The translations under genes were made by a program, and so were the position numbers. Shown piece by piece: positions 1-9,308 of a DNA stretch of 64,000 nt. How positions within the stretch are numbered: position 1 is the first letter of the stretch; the number at the start of each line of letters is the position of its first letter. The stretch is taken from contig JAHHGV010000036.1 of the NCBI GenBank assembly GCA_019359695.1, positions 1 through 64,000 of the forward strand, given 5' to 3'. The notes below the pieces were generated by a model that made no database searches, was not told the DNA's origin, and worked only from the letters and a program-made list of their open reading frames with translations. This DNA is from Brasilonema angustatum HA4187-MV1. Lineage in GTDB: Bacteria > Cyanobacteriota > Cyanobacteriia > Cyanobacteriales > Nostocaceae.

Positions 1-60
1 TAGGTGGGTAGCTGTCTGCGACAATAGCTCGATGCCAGGATTTGATTTCAACTCATTACA

Positions 61-100
61 AAAGGCAGTTGCTAAATTTAGTAACTGCCTTTTGTTCGTT
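61..100 (+). terminator. Rho-independent terminator
   Basis: A 10-bp perfect stem (61-70 with 83-92) with a T-rich tail. It probably ends a gene lying left of the window. The rest of bases 1-268 shows no gene; a TTGACA hexamer at 165-170 lacks a convincing -10 partner. Confidence 0.75.
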
Positions 101-268
101 TTACTTTGACATCCAATATCCACAAAATTTCTCTAAATAATCGCTACATTATTTCTTTAGTGCGTTGACATCGTTCAATCAAGAAAAGATCTAAAGGGAA
201 AGTATCTCTAAAGTATTGAGGGTAGAAATGCGAACACTTTAGGTTGTAAAAATTAATATAATGCTCTT

Positions 269-2152
269 ATGATGAGCACCTCCAAACCTCGGAAAAAATC
301 TGACACAGGTTACCGTCGGCGTGAAAATGACTGGCGGTTATTTTTGCGTCTACTACCTTATGCCCGCCGTTGTGGGCGATTACTAGCGCTTGCTATGTTA
401 CTGTTGGTGCCAATAGCGGTTGCTAATGCTGTGCAACCACTGCTTATTGGACAAGTTATCTCCCTGATTCGCCAAGAACCAAGCACCTATGAGTTTCTCA
501 GAAATCGTCCGTTGTCACAAGGGCTAAATATCATCGAAGTCTTGTTGCTGATAACGGTAAGTGTACGACTGATGTTTACGGGTTTTCAGGGTTATTTGGT
601 ACAAAAGCTAGGTCAGCAAATCACTGCCGAAATCCGTCGAGACTTGTTTCATCATGTCACATCCTTGGCGGTGCGTTTTTTTGATAGAACACCTGTAGGA
701 AAATTAATCACCAGGCTCACCAGTGATGTGGAAGTATTAGGAGATGTCTTTTCCACTGGAGCTATAGGCATTGTGTCAGATTTGTTTTCTATGCTGGTGA
801 TTCTCAGCTTTATGTTTTCTATACAGTGGCAACTTGCTTTTTTGCTATTGATCGTTCTTGTACCAATAACAGGTATTATAGTCTACTTACAAAAGCAGTA
901 CCGCAAAGCAAACTATAAGGCAAGGGAAGAACTTTCTGGACTGAATTCTCAGTTACAAGAAAATATCATTGGGATCAACATCGTACAATTATTTCGGCGG
1001 GAAAAATTCAATGCAGAATTGTTTCGTCTTGAAAATCAACGTTACATCAACGATGTAGATCAGACTATCTTTTATGAGTCAGCAGTCTCCGCAACCCTTG
1101 AATGGATTGCCCTGATTGGTATTGCAGGTGTTTTGTGGGTGGGCGGTTATTTACTGCTGCAACAAAACTTGACTTTTGGAATATTATCTGCATTTATATT
1201 GTATGCTCAGCGCTTATTCGATCCACTACAACAGTTTGCGGAAAAATTCACTGTTATTCAAGCTGGTTTCACCGCAATAGAACGCGTGAGTGAAGTTTTG
1301 GATGAACCAATAGAAATACGCGATCGCGCTAATCCCAGATTCTCAATTTTGGATTCTCGCTTGGGTTACATAAACGAAATAACTGATAATCCGGAATTCC
1401 CAAGCGAAAATTTCCAACCTGAATTGGGAGAAATCCGGTTTGAACACGTCTGGTTTGCGTACAAAGATGATGATTATATTATCAAAGATTTGGACTTTAC
1501 CATTCATCCTGGTGAGAAAGTCGCGTTAGTAGGTCCCACAGGTGCGGGCAAAAGTTCTATTATCCGTCTTTTGTGTCGCCTTTACGAACCCAACCAAGGA
1601 CGCATTTTGGTAGATGGTATAGATATCCGAGAAATCCCTCAAGCAGAACTGCGCCGTTACATGGCGGTGATTTTGCAAGAAGGCTTTTTGTTCGCTGGTG
1701 ATGTCAAAAGCAACATTACCTTAGGAGATAGCTACAGTTTTGAGCAAATTCAACAAGCAGCAGAGAAAATTAACATTGCTGAGTTTATTGAACAACTGCC
1801 TCAAGGTTATGATACTCAACTTAGAGAACGAGGTACAAACCTTTCTAGCGGTCAAAAGCAACTCTTAGCATTTGCTCGTGCTAGTATTCGCAAACCAGAA
1901 ATTTTGGTACTGGATGAAGCAACAGCTAGTCTGGATGTAGGAACGGAAGCTTTGATCCAAGAAGCTTTAGACAAACTGTTAGTAAAACGTACTGCGATCA
2001 TTATTGCTCACCGCTTGTCCACCATTCGTGATGTGGATCGAATTTTCGTACTCAAGCGCGGAGAATTAATAGAACAGGGAAGTCATGAACAGTTGCTGGA
2101 ACAAGGAGGAATGTACGCCACTTTGCACAATTTGCAGATGTTAGGAACTTGA
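269..2152 (+). CDS. ABC exporter, fused permease and ATPase
   Basis: This is a half-size ABC exporter of 627 residues, expected to work as a homodimer in the inner membrane. The N-terminal part (about residues 30-340) is the six-helix transmembrane domain with hydrophobic stretches. The ATPase domain has Walker A GPTGAGKSS near residue 421, signature LSSGQ near 524, Walker B ILVLDEAT near 545 and the H-loop IIIAHRLST. Length fits the MsbA/MdlB-like exporter group. The substrate cannot be read from sequence. ATG codons at 269 and 272 are both possible starts, and neither has a clear ribosome binding site. It appears monocistronic. Confidence 0.93.
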   Translation: MMSTSKPRKKSDTGYRRRENDWRLFLRLLPYARRCGRLLALAMLLLVPIAVANAVQPLLIGQVISLIRQEPSTYEFLRNRPLSQGLNIIEVLLLITVSVRLMFTGFQGYLVQKLGQQITAEIRRDLFHHVTSLAVRFFDRTPVGKLITRLTSDVEVLGDVFSTGAIGIVSDLFSMLVILSFMFSIQWQLAFLLLIVLVPITGIIVYLQKQYRKANYKAREELSGLNSQLQENIIGINIVQLFRREKFNAELFRLENQRYINDVDQTIFYESAVSATLEWIALIGIAGVLWVGGYLLLQQNLTFGILSAFILYAQRLFDPLQQFAEKFTVIQAGFTAIERVSEVLDEPIEIRDRANPRFSILDSRLGYINEITDNPEFPSENFQPELGEIRFEHVWFAYKDDDYIIKDLDFTIHPGEKVALVGPTGAGKSSIIRLLCRLYEPNQGRILVDGIDIREIPQAELRRYMAVILQEGFLFAGDVKSNITLGDSYSFEQIQQAAEKINIAEFIEQLPQGYDTQLRERGTNLSSGQKQLLAFARASIRKPEILVLDEATASLDVGTEALIQEALDKLLVKRTAIIIAHRLSTIRDVDRIFVLKRGELIEQGSHEQLLEQGGMYATLHNLQMLGT

Positions 2153-2320
2153 CATTGCTGAAAGCTTTAATATAACGTTAACTTTTGGTCAGGTTACGGT
2201 TCACATTTTGGTCAATTAATGGGTAGAAGCACACTGAGAGCTTTTTCTTTTTAGGAAAGTTTCAACTTACTTTACTTTATTACGTAAAATTTTATATGCG
2301 TAATTAAGCAAGGCTGGATT

Positions 2321-2357
2321 GCGATACGCCTTTGGCGTCTGCCCTCTGGGCAATCGC
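2321..2357. repeat. short palindromic interspersed repeat
   Basis: A GC-rich block bounded by GCGAT and ATCGC that contains ACGCC-TTT-GGCGT. Related blocks recur between genes throughout the window. It lies between the converging ABC exporter and PEP-CTERM gene and could act as a weak bidirectional terminator. Confidence 0.5.
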
Positions 2358-2382
2358 TTGCCTTTAGTCTAAACTCTAGAAG

Positions 2383-3225
2383 TTAAGCTATTTCTCTGTA
2401 AACTTTTTGCGTTTGCAGCTTTTTTGAACGCTGTCTTTTGAATATGGCTCCAAATCCTAGTGCTGCAACTGAGCCTAAGATGGTGAGGGGTTCTGGAACA
2501 GGTTTAGTAACTACTAACGAAAGATTATCTGCGTAAGAGTCATTTACCCGCCCTGTGACATAAGCTGCGTTCAGCAGTACATTGATTTGACGTGTACCCA
2601 CAGGTACAGAGCCATTAGCTGACTGCAAAAATAAGCCTGTGGTGTTGTTTCTTTGCGTGGGTGTCGGCGCAAAAATACTAGCAGTACCCAGAGACTGCTT
2701 ACTTTGATCAAGAAAACTAATGTTTAGTGATGCCCTATCTCCATCTGTGCCATATCCACCTAACCAACCGCTTAAGTTAAATGTACCTTGACCTGCATCA
2801 ACAGTTGAAGCTAGATCGGATATATCGACTAATTGCGAAGCACTGGAAGAGGCTCGATCACCACCACCATAGAATAAATTTGCTCCGCGATCGCTTGGTC
2901 CTGGAACATTATTACCAGGAAGAGTAACGCTCACTACATTGCCTGAGGGGTTGGTAAAGTTAAAACCTGTTGCCCCGTACTTTAATACACTGAAACTACC
3001 TGTAGTAGTCCAGCCAGGGATAGTAGGTATATCAGCCCCAACAGCATTACCGATTGGATCTCCTTGCCCTTGTTCTGCATCGCCATTCACTATCAAGTTA
3101 GTGCCAAGGGTGGCTGCATGGATGGGATCCGAAAGCAAGAGACTAGATGCAAGTCCTAGTATCAAGGTTGTACCAATCTTGGCCATTGCTTGAGAAAAGA
3201 AGGGAAAGATAGTTAGCTTATTCAT
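2383..3225 (-). CDS. secreted PEP-CTERM protein
   Basis: A predicted exported protein of 280 residues. It opens with a basic, hydrophobic signal peptide ending near IHAA. An NLIVNGDAE motif typical of extracellular beta-sandwich proteins in cyanobacteria follows. It ends with VPEP, a hydrophobic helix and a basic tail (FKRQRSKK), the PEP-CTERM sorting signal recognised by an exosortase. I chose the ATG at 3225 because the signal peptide begins there and GAGAA lies about 11 bases upstream; the frame is open to 3306. Function is unknown; surface or matrix location is inferred from the sorting signal. Confidence 0.85.
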   Translation of the reverse strand: MNKLTIFPFFSQAMAKIGTTLILGLASSLLLSDPIHAATLGTNLIVNGDAEQGQGDPIGNAVGADIPTIPGWTTTGSFSVLKYGATGFNFTNPSGNVVSVTLPGNNVPGPSDRGANLFYGGGDRASSSASQLVDISDLASTVDAGQGTFNLSGWLGGYGTDGDRASLNISFLDQSKQSLGTASIFAPTPTQRNNTTGLFLQSANGSVPVGTRQINVLLNAAYVTGRVNDSYADNLSLVVTKPVPEPLTILGSVAALGFGAIFKRQRSKKLQTQKVYREIA

Positions 3226-3291
3226 TGTTTGTTTTCTCGTTGGGTAGACTAACAGCTTGTTTCCAAATAAAACAAAATTCATTGATTTTCT

Positions 3292-3675
3292 AACTGTGGC
3301 GATCATCGCCTACTTTAACTAATTGCTTTTTGGCAGATGCTTGTTTATTTTTCAGTGCAAAAGCTACATTCACAGCAAGTAAAATTCCACCAACTCCTTG
3401 AGATTTGGGAACAGACTTCGCACTACTAAATTCATACTTTGCCAGTATTTGTTGTCCAGAGGAGTGAAAGGATGTAATTAGCTAGTTGTGAACATAGCAG
3501 AACTCGCACCTTTGAGTAGTGTAAAACCATAGTCAGCTTGGACTTTTAAGCTATCTGGTAATTCCACTATCTGTAGATTTGGTGAAATTTGTTGAGCAGA
3601 TGAAGCACTGGTGTAATACACTAAATAAATGTCTGCTTTCTTAATATTTTGCAGAGGTAGACTATGCTGGTTCCC
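3292..3675 (-). pseudogene. remnant of a ModA-like substrate-binding protein
   Basis: On the minus strand one frame reads KKADIYLVYYTS and then ADYGFTLLKGAS before a stop. A second frame continues with HSSGQQILAKYEF. Together these match the C-terminal part of molybdate-type periplasmic binding proteins, broken by a frameshift and lacking the N-terminal lobe. It ends just before the PEP-CTERM start. It is a decayed gene and should not be counted as functional. The family assignment rests on recognition from memory. Confidence 0.55.
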
Positions 3676-3765
3676 GGACTATATATGCATAATTTTTGGT
3701 TAAATTTATAGTACCAACTAAATTGGCAATAATCAACTCAGTTACGTAATTAAACGCTGACTTTA

Positions 3766-3885
3766 TCAAAACTTTAACCAAGACCAACATCGCGAAATCT
3801 TGTTGAGGTCAGGAAAATAAGCAGGTAAGTACAGGAGTTGAGAGCCAGCATCCTGAATGAGTTGCCAGGGGGTGGCCCAAAGGAG
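3766..3885 (-). mobile_element. IS630-family transposase C-terminal fragment
   Basis: The minus strand encodes LLYLPAYFPDLN followed by CWSWLK and a stop. This is the end of the DDE domain of IS630-type transposases, which usually read LPPYSPDLNxIExCWSxLK. Only about 40 codons remain, with no terminal repeats visible, so this is a dead fragment next to the restriction-modification island. Confidence 0.7.
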
Positions 3886-3896
3886 CGATGGCGATC

Positions 3897-3993
3897 GCTT
3901 ATCTTCTGTTGCACCCACTTGACTTGCTTGTGTTAAAATTTGCTATTGCCAAATATGAGCTATCTTCTGAGGAACGCCTAAGAGCAAACGTTG
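3897..3993 (+). repeat. 97-bp direct repeat, left copy
   Basis: This block matches 14363-14459 in the same orientation at 93 of 97 positions. The right copy is coding sequence of the unrecognised gene at 13695-14852. The left copy is an isolated fragment with no gene around it. The pair brackets the complete type I restriction-modification operon. Confidence 0.9.
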
Positions 3994-4109
3994 GTAAGCA
4001 AGACTGGCTATTTAGGGCAATGTTCTGTGGTGTATCCATACAGCACGCATGGAGAACGCGGCTAGAGATATACTGACAAAACATTGAACAAGAGCAAAAA
4101 GCATCAATT

Positions 4110-5651
4110 ATGGGTAAACTTACCTTGCCACAATTAGAACGCCATCTGTTTTCTGCTGCTGATATTCTGCGGGGTAAGATGGATGCTTCTGAGTTTAAAG
4201 AGTACATCTTTGGGATGCTTTTCCTCAAGCGTGCTTCGGATGTATTTGAACAGCAGTATGAACAGATTTTACAGCAGAATTTGCAAAGGGGACGCTCTTT
4301 TGAAGAAGCGAAAATGAGAGCAGAAAACCCCATGAGTTACAGAGAAACTTTTTTTGTGTCAGAGAAGGCACGGTGGAATTATATTCGTGATGAACTCCAT
4401 AAAAATGTCGCTGATGGACTGAATAAAGCTTTAGCAGCACTGGAGGAAAACAATCAAGCGCTGGCGGGTGTGCTAGGACATATTGATTTTAACCGTCAGG
4501 TGGGAAAAAGTCGTATTCCTGATGCTAAACTGCGCGAACTGATTCAACACTTTAATAAGTATCGTCTGCGAAGTGAAGATTTTGTATTTCCTGATTTGTT
4601 AGGTGCTGCTTATGAGTATTTGATTAAGGAATTTGCTGATTCTGCTGGCAAAAAAGGAGGCGAATTTTATACGCCGCGTGAAGTGGTGCAGTTGATGGTG
4701 CGCCTGTTGAAACCAGAAGCAGGAATGTCTGTTTATGACCCCTGTTGTGGTTCTGGAGGAATGCTTATTCAGGCAAAGCAATATGTGGAAGAATGTGGTG
4801 ATAATGCCAATAATTTACATTTGTGTGGTCAGGATAATAACGGCGGCGTGTGGGCAATTTGTAAGATTAATATGCTGCTGCACGGAATTAGGGATGCAGA
4901 TATTCAAAATGAAGATACTTTACTTAATCCCTTACATCTCAACGATGGGGAACTGATGCGTTTTGAGCGGGTAATTAGCAACCCGCCTTTTTCTCAAAAC
5001 TATAGCCGTAAAGATATAAAATTTTCGGAACGGTTTACATATGGATTTTGTCCGGAAACAGGTAAAAAAGCTGATTTGATGTTTGCCCAGCATATGTTAT
5101 CTGTTCTCAAAAATAATGGGGTGATGGCGACAGTTATGCCACATGGAGTGCTGTTTCGTGGCGGCGAAGAAAAGAAAATTAGAGAAAGTTTTATTAAAAA
5201 TGACAATTTAGAAGCGGTGATTGGTTTGCCGCCCAATTTGTTTTATGGGACTGGTATCCCTGCTTGTATTTTGGTGATGCGTCCTAGTAAGGCAAAACCT
5301 GCTGAACGTCAGAAAAAGGTGTTGTTTATTAATGCTGATGCGGAGTATTATACTGGTCGTGCTCAGAATTATTTGCGACCGGAGCATATTGAAAAGATGA
5401 CTTGGGTGTTTGAAAATTTTGTGTCTTTGCCTGGTTATTCCGCAGTCGTGGATGAAGAAGAATTAGCAGCAAATGATTACAACTGCAATATTCGCCGCTA
5501 TGCTGATAATGCCCCACCACCAGAACCTCATGACGTGCGATCGCATTTATTTGGGGGAATTCCCAAAGCTGAGGTAGAAGCGAAGCGTCCACTTTTAGCG
5601 GCGCATGGGTTTAATTCAAATAGGATTTTAGTGCAAAGGAATGAATTATGA
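4110..5651 (+). CDS. hsdM: type I restriction-modification methyltransferase, N-terminal and catalytic part
   Basis: This is the adenine-N6 DNA methyltransferase of a type I system, which with HsdS modifies the target and with HsdR restricts unmodified DNA. An HsdM N-terminal helical domain is followed by SAM-binding motif I DPCCGSGG near residue 210 and catalytic NPPF near 291. The 513-residue protein stops at a point where long HsdM homologs carry on for about 350 more residues. That missing part is encoded separately at 6224-7300. Its stop overlaps the next start as ATGA. No clear ribosome binding site precedes the ATG at 4110. Confidence 0.92.
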   Translation: MGKLTLPQLERHLFSAADILRGKMDASEFKEYIFGMLFLKRASDVFEQQYEQILQQNLQRGRSFEEAKMRAENPMSYRETFFVSEKARWNYIRDELHKNVADGLNKALAALEENNQALAGVLGHIDFNRQVGKSRIPDAKLRELIQHFNKYRLRSEDFVFPDLLGAAYEYLIKEFADSAGKKGGEFYTPREVVQLMVRLLKPEAGMSVYDPCCGSGGMLIQAKQYVEECGDNANNLHLCGQDNNGGVWAICKINMLLHGIRDADIQNEDTLLNPLHLNDGELMRFERVISNPPFSQNYSRKDIKFSERFTYGFCPETGKKADLMFAQHMLSVLKNNGVMATVMPHGVLFRGGEEKKIRESFIKNDNLEAVIGLPPNLFYGTGIPACILVMRPSKAKPAERQKKVLFINADAEYYTGRAQNYLRPEHIEKMTWVFENFVSLPGYSAVVDEEELAANDYNCNIRRYADNAPPPEPHDVRSHLFGGIPKAEVEAKRPLLAAHGFNSNRILVQRNEL

Positions 5652-6223
5652 CAGTAACTTTACAATTACCCCCTGTTCTCAAACTCAGTGATGAGCAATT
5701 TGAACAACTCGCCACCGCTAACCGAGATTTGCAACTCGAACTTACAGCCAAAGGAGAATTAATTATCATGCCACCCACTGGGGGAGAAACAGGAAGCCGT
5801 AACTTTAATTTATCAGGTCAACTTTGGTTATGGAACCGTCAAAATCGTTTAGGAAAAGCTTTTGATTCCTCTACAGGTTTTCGGTTACCTAACGGTGCAA
5901 CTCGTTCTCCTGATGCGTCTTGGGTGAAGATGGAACGATGGGATGCTTTGAGTGCGGCGCAAAAAAAGAAATTCTTGCCTTTATGTCCCGACTTTGCTGT
6001 AGAACTCGTTTCAGAAAGCGATGAGCTAAAAGATACTCAGGAAAAAATGCACGAGTACATTGCTAATGGGTTGCGTTTGGGTTGGTTGATTAATCCTAAA
6101 AATCAGCAAGTAGAAATTTATTACCCTAACCAAGAAGTGAAAATTTTACAATCTCCCGCGACTTTATCGGGTGAAGATGTTTTACCAGGATTTGTTTTAG
6201 ATTTGCAGCCGATTTTTGAATAA
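5648..6223 (+). CDS. Uma2-family (DUF820) putative endonuclease
   Basis: A 191-residue member of the Uma2 family, a PD-(D/E)XK nuclease fold very abundant in cyanobacteria. Visible markers are [17 protein letters not shown] and the conserved [13 protein letters not shown] segment. Its activity is not established for most members. The ATG overlaps the hsdM stop by four bases, and its TAA touches the ATG of the hsdM C-terminal fragment. It is therefore inserted exactly between two halves of what is one gene in relatives, and must be co-translated with them. Confidence 0.9.
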   Translation: MTVTLQLPPVLKLSDEQFEQLATANRDLQLELTAKGELIIMPPTGGETGSRNFNLSGQLWLWNRQNRLGKAFDSSTGFRLPNGATRSPDASWVKMERWDALSAAQKKKFLPLCPDFAVELVSESDELKDTQEKMHEYIANGLRLGWLINPKNQQVEIYYPNQEVKILQSPATLSGEDVLPGFVLDLQPIFE

Positions 6224-7300
6224 ATGACAGATTATTTAGATTTTATTCCCGCGATTACCGAAAGAGGACAGATAAAAACTTTTATCGAATTAGATGCAGG
6301 CATTCAGCACCAAGAAGGTAAGTTGATGAGTGTGTTTGCTGCTTGGTGGCAGATGCACTCACCTTCTTTGGGTGAGTTGCCGAAAACGAAAAAAGTGATG
6401 GAACTCCGTGCTGAATTTTTGAGTTCTTTTGTGGATAGTTTGGCACCTGTGGGTTTACTTGATCGTTTTAAGGTGGCGGGTGTGGTTGCGAGTTGGTGGG
6501 ATGAGGTGAAGTATGAATTGCGAACTTTATCTGAGTCAGATTTTAGCGGTTTAGTTGATAGTTGGGTGGATACAATTAAAGATGCCTTGGAACAAGATGA
6601 TGAAGAGAAGAAAAGTAAGCCTTTATTTGACCCCTTAAATCATAAATTAGTCGTGCGGTTGATGCTGGGTTATTTGACGGAAATTGCCACAGTTGAGGCG
6701 AGTATTGCCGAATTAGAACAGCAGAAAGAAGCCTTTGAACGCCCAGAAGAAGCGGAGGCGGAAGCTGGGGAAGAAGGTGAGGAAGAAGCAGAAGCGGTTA
6801 ATATTGTCAAGGAATTAGACACAAAGCTTAAGCATCTGAAAAATTTGGTTAAAGAGCCGAAGAAGGAACTCAAGATTTTAAAGAAGTCGCCTTTATTGAA
6901 TGCAGATAAATTTGCTGACTTTGAGGCGTTGATTAAGCAGACTGAAGTAGAAATTGCTGAGATTGAAGCACAACTAGAACCATTAAAGGAAATTACTAAG
7001 CAACTGAAGGAAGCTAAGGCAAAATTGAGGACGCTCAAAAAGGAATTGGTAAAGCGTTTGGATGTTGCGCGTGCGGTGTTGACAAATGAAGAATGTCGGG
7101 GTTTGGTGTTAGGAATTTTTAAGGATGGCTTAATTGTTGAATTAGAGAGATATGTCACCGCGCACCGTCAGCAGGTGATTGCAGCGGTAGAGAATTGGTG
7201 GGATAAGTATCGCGTGACGTTGCAGAATATTGAGACGGAACGCGATGCAGCGGCGAAGCGGTTGAGTGAGTTTTTACAGGGGTTGGGGTATATAAGTTGA
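6224..7300 (+). CDS. HsdM C-terminal extension, now a separate protein
   Basis: This 358-residue protein opens with YLDFIPAITERGQIK and contains LLDRFKVAGVVASWW. I recognise these segments from the C-terminal half of long (about 850 residue) HsdM proteins, where they directly follow the segment that ends the 513-residue ORF upstream. Residues about 160-260 are highly charged and predicted coiled coil (runs of E, then K), as expected for contact with HsdS or HsdR. Whether the two parts reassemble is inference. Its 3' end is duplicated at 7907-7936. Confidence 0.75.
   Translation: MTDYLDFIPAITERGQIKTFIELDAGIQHQEGKLMSVFAAWWQMHSPSLGELPKTKKVMELRAEFLSSFVDSLAPVGLLDRFKVAGVVASWWDEVKYELRTLSESDFSGLVDSWVDTIKDALEQDDEEKKSKPLFDPLNHKLVVRLMLGYLTEIATVEASIAELEQQKEAFERPEEAEAEAGEEGEEEAEAVNIVKELDTKLKHLKNLVKEPKKELKILKKSPLLNADKFADFEALIKQTEVEIAEIEAQLEPLKEITKQLKEAKAKLRTLKKELVKRLDVARAVLTNEECRGLVLGIFKDGLIVELERYVTAHRQQVIAAVENWWDKYRVTLQNIETERDAAAKRLSEFLQGLGYIS
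7262..7291 (+). repeat. 30-bp direct repeat, left copy (hsdM 3' end)
   Basis: It matches 7907-7936 at 28 of 30 positions, including 22 identical bases at its right end. This copy is in frame and encodes LSEFLQGLGY of the HsdM C-terminal protein. Confidence 0.95.
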
Positions 7301-7310
7301 GGTGTTAACA

Positions 7311-7910
7311 ATGGCTTATAGTGACTTTACATTAAGTAAATTTAAAAAGAATTTCAACATTCGTATTGATGAAGAAGTTGATTTATTCGCAAACGTAGAA
7401 CCTGTACAAGTCAGTGATAAGCTAATAACGAATTTAGAAGAAACAACTGAACTGGCTTTAGCAATTAATACCGAAAAAGCACGTTCCGAAATGATTATTA
7501 CACCAATATTATTAGAGGTGAGACGTCAGGCTAATTATCAGATTAGTTTATTTTCTGGAACAGATTTTAATGTTGATGCTGAGAAAGGACTGAATGGTTA
7601 TTGTGATTTTATCATCAGTCGTTCTAAAGAACAATTAACAATTAATGCACCTGTGGTGATTATTGTAGAAGCGAAAAATGAAAATATTAAAGGCGGATTA
7701 GGTCAATGTGCAGCGGCGATGTTGGCAGCACAATTGTTTAACCAAGAAGAAGGAAATGAAATTAAAACTATTTATGGTGCAGTGACAACGGGAGATATTT
7801 GGAAGTTTTTGAAGTTACAAGGTTCTGATGTGTTTATTGATTTGAATAATTATTATATTAAGGAGATAAATAAGATTTTGGGTGTTTTATCTCAGGGTGT
7901 TCAGATTTGA
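7311..7910 (+). CDS. PD-(D/E)XK nuclease-like protein, inserted in the restriction-modification operon
   Basis: A 199-residue protein of a family common in cyanobacteria. The segment CDFIISR and then VVIIVEAKNE looks like the D...ExK core of a PD-(D/E)XK nuclease fold. A GGLGQCAAAML helix follows. I chose the ATG at 7311, preceded by GAGG at proper distance, over a GTG at 7302. It lies between the HsdM C-terminal gene and hsdS and is framed by the 30-bp duplication, so it entered later than the rest. Nuclease activity is inferred from fold motifs only. Confidence 0.7.
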   Translation: MAYSDFTLSKFKKNFNIRIDEEVDLFANVEPVQVSDKLITNLEETTELALAINTEKARSEMIITPILLEVRRQANYQISLFSGTDFNVDAEKGLNGYCDFIISRSKEQLTINAPVVIIVEAKNENIKGGLGQCAAAMLAAQLFNQEEGNEIKTIYGAVTTGDIWKFLKLQGSDVFIDLNNYYIKEINKILGVLSQGVQI

Positions 7911-7936
7911 GGAAGTTTTTACAGGGGTTGGGGTAT
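7907..7936 (+). repeat. 30-bp direct repeat, right copy (relic of hsdM 3' end)
   Basis: In the old hsdM frame this copy reads LRKFLQGLGYA followed by TGA. That stop overlaps the hsdS start as ATGCGTGA, so this is likely the original hsdM-hsdS junction. Confidence 0.9.
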
Positions 7937-9263
7937 GCGTGAGGTTTTGGTTAAGGTTGAGGAGTTTAAGGATTCACCTGTTGGGAGGATTCCAGAGGAT
8001 TGGGATGTAAAAACTCTTGGTGAGTTAGGTACTTTTCAGAATGGACTCAACAAGGGTAAAAAAGATTTTGGCTTTGGTACTAAGTTCGTAAATATTTTAG
8101 ATGTATATACACCGCATATTAATATAGAGAAATTAGGTCGAATGAATGCTAACCAGTCAGAAATAGCTTCTTATCAACTAGAAATAGGAGACATTTTACT
8201 TGACCGTTCGTCAGTTAAGTTAGAGGGTGTTGGTTATCCAACTGTTTTTGAAGGTGCAGATGAACCAGTAATATTTTGCGGATTTATTATTCGCTTTAGA
8301 TTATCAACTTCTACTGTTAAGCCAAGATTTCTTTGTGAAATGATGCGGGACGAGTTTTTTCGTAACCGTGTCTTTCAAATTGCCACAAGAAGCGCTAATG
8401 TTAATGTTAATCAAGAACAGTTAACTAAGCTCTGGGTAACACTTCCATCTGTATTTAAGCAAGAAAAAATTATTGAAATTTTGGACACGGTGGATGATGC
8501 GATCGCCCACACCTCCTCCCTCATTACAAAACTTAAACAAATCAAAGCTGGGCTGCTGCACGACTTGCTCACACGCGGGTTAGATGAGAATGGACAGTTG
8601 AGGGATGCAGAGGCGCATCCTGAAGAGTTTAAAGATTCGGTGTTGGGACGAATTCCCAAGGAGTGGGAGATTAGGACTTGTGAATCCGTTTGTAGAGAAA
8701 TAGTTGTTGGAATTGTTATCAAACCATCACAGTATTACAAGCCCTCTGGAGTTCCTGTATTCCGTTCTGCAAATGTTCGTGAAGCAGGTTTAGATCCTTC
8801 AGACTTAGTATTTATGTCTGAGCAATCAAACCGAATACTTGCTAAAAGTATGATTCGTACAGGAGACGTGCTTACCGTTCGTACTGGCTACCCAGGAACA
8901 TCTTGTGTTGTTTCTCCTGACTTTGATGGTGCTAATTGCGTTGATATTATTATTTCTCGACCAAGTGCAGAAATTAATTCAGCATTTCTTGCAACGTGGA
9001 TTAATTCAGATTTTGGAAAAGGTCAAGTTCTTCGTGTGCAAGGTGGATTAGCTCAACAGCACTTTAATGTCGGAGAGCTTCAAAAGTTACTGATAGCCAA
9101 ACCTTCAATTGAAGAACAAAGGGCAATTCAAACAATACTCGACACCCACAACATCCGCATCCGCAAAGAAGAAGCCTACCTTAACAAGCTCAAACTCCAA
9201 AAACAAGGACTAATGCACGACTTATTAACTGGAAAAGTGCGAGTCAAGAATACCAAAAATTAG
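7935..9263 (+). CDS. hsdS: type I restriction-modification specificity subunit
   Basis: HsdS recognises the bipartite DNA target and bridges two HsdM. The 442-residue protein has the usual two target-recognition domains, each introduced by a similar phrase (GRIPEDWD near residue 16 and GRIPKEWE near 238). Each is followed by a helical conserved region, ending in AGLLHDLLTRG and QGLMHDLLTGK. The two halves differ in sequence, so the target should be asymmetric and bipartite. The ATG at 7935 sits inside the duplicated 30-bp block. The target sequence cannot be derived here. Confidence 0.95.
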   Translation: MREVLVKVEEFKDSPVGRIPEDWDVKTLGELGTFQNGLNKGKKDFGFGTKFVNILDVYTPHINIEKLGRMNANQSEIASYQLEIGDILLDRSSVKLEGVGYPTVFEGADEPVIFCGFIIRFRLSTSTVKPRFLCEMMRDEFFRNRVFQIATRSANVNVNQEQLTKLWVTLPSVFKQEKIIEILDTVDDAIAHTSSLITKLKQIKAGLLHDLLTRGLDENGQLRDAEAHPEEFKDSVLGRIPKEWEIRTCESVCREIVVGIVIKPSQYYKPSGVPVFRSANVREAGLDPSDLVFMSEQSNRILAKSMIRTGDVLTVRTGYPGTSCVVSPDFDGANCVDIIISRPSAEINSAFLATWINSDFGKGQVLRVQGGLAQQHFNVGELQKLLIAKPSIEEQRAIQTILDTHNIRIRKEEAYLNKLKLQKQGLMHDLLTGKVRVKNTKN

Positions 9264-9308
9264 ACTCATCTTCTTGGCTTGCCTTTGGCCTGATAATAAT
9301 GCGTCGCG

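Noticed and set aside
3888-4076. 62-codon plus-strand frame before hsdM
   Set aside because: It is the 97-bp repeat copied from the antisense side of another gene; no evidence of its own coding function.
6670-7158. 162-codon minus-strand frame opposite the HsdM C-terminal gene
   Set aside because: Mirror of a coiled-coil region rich in Lys/Glu codons; no ribosome binding site or recognisable domain, and the plus strand encodes conserved HsdM motifs.
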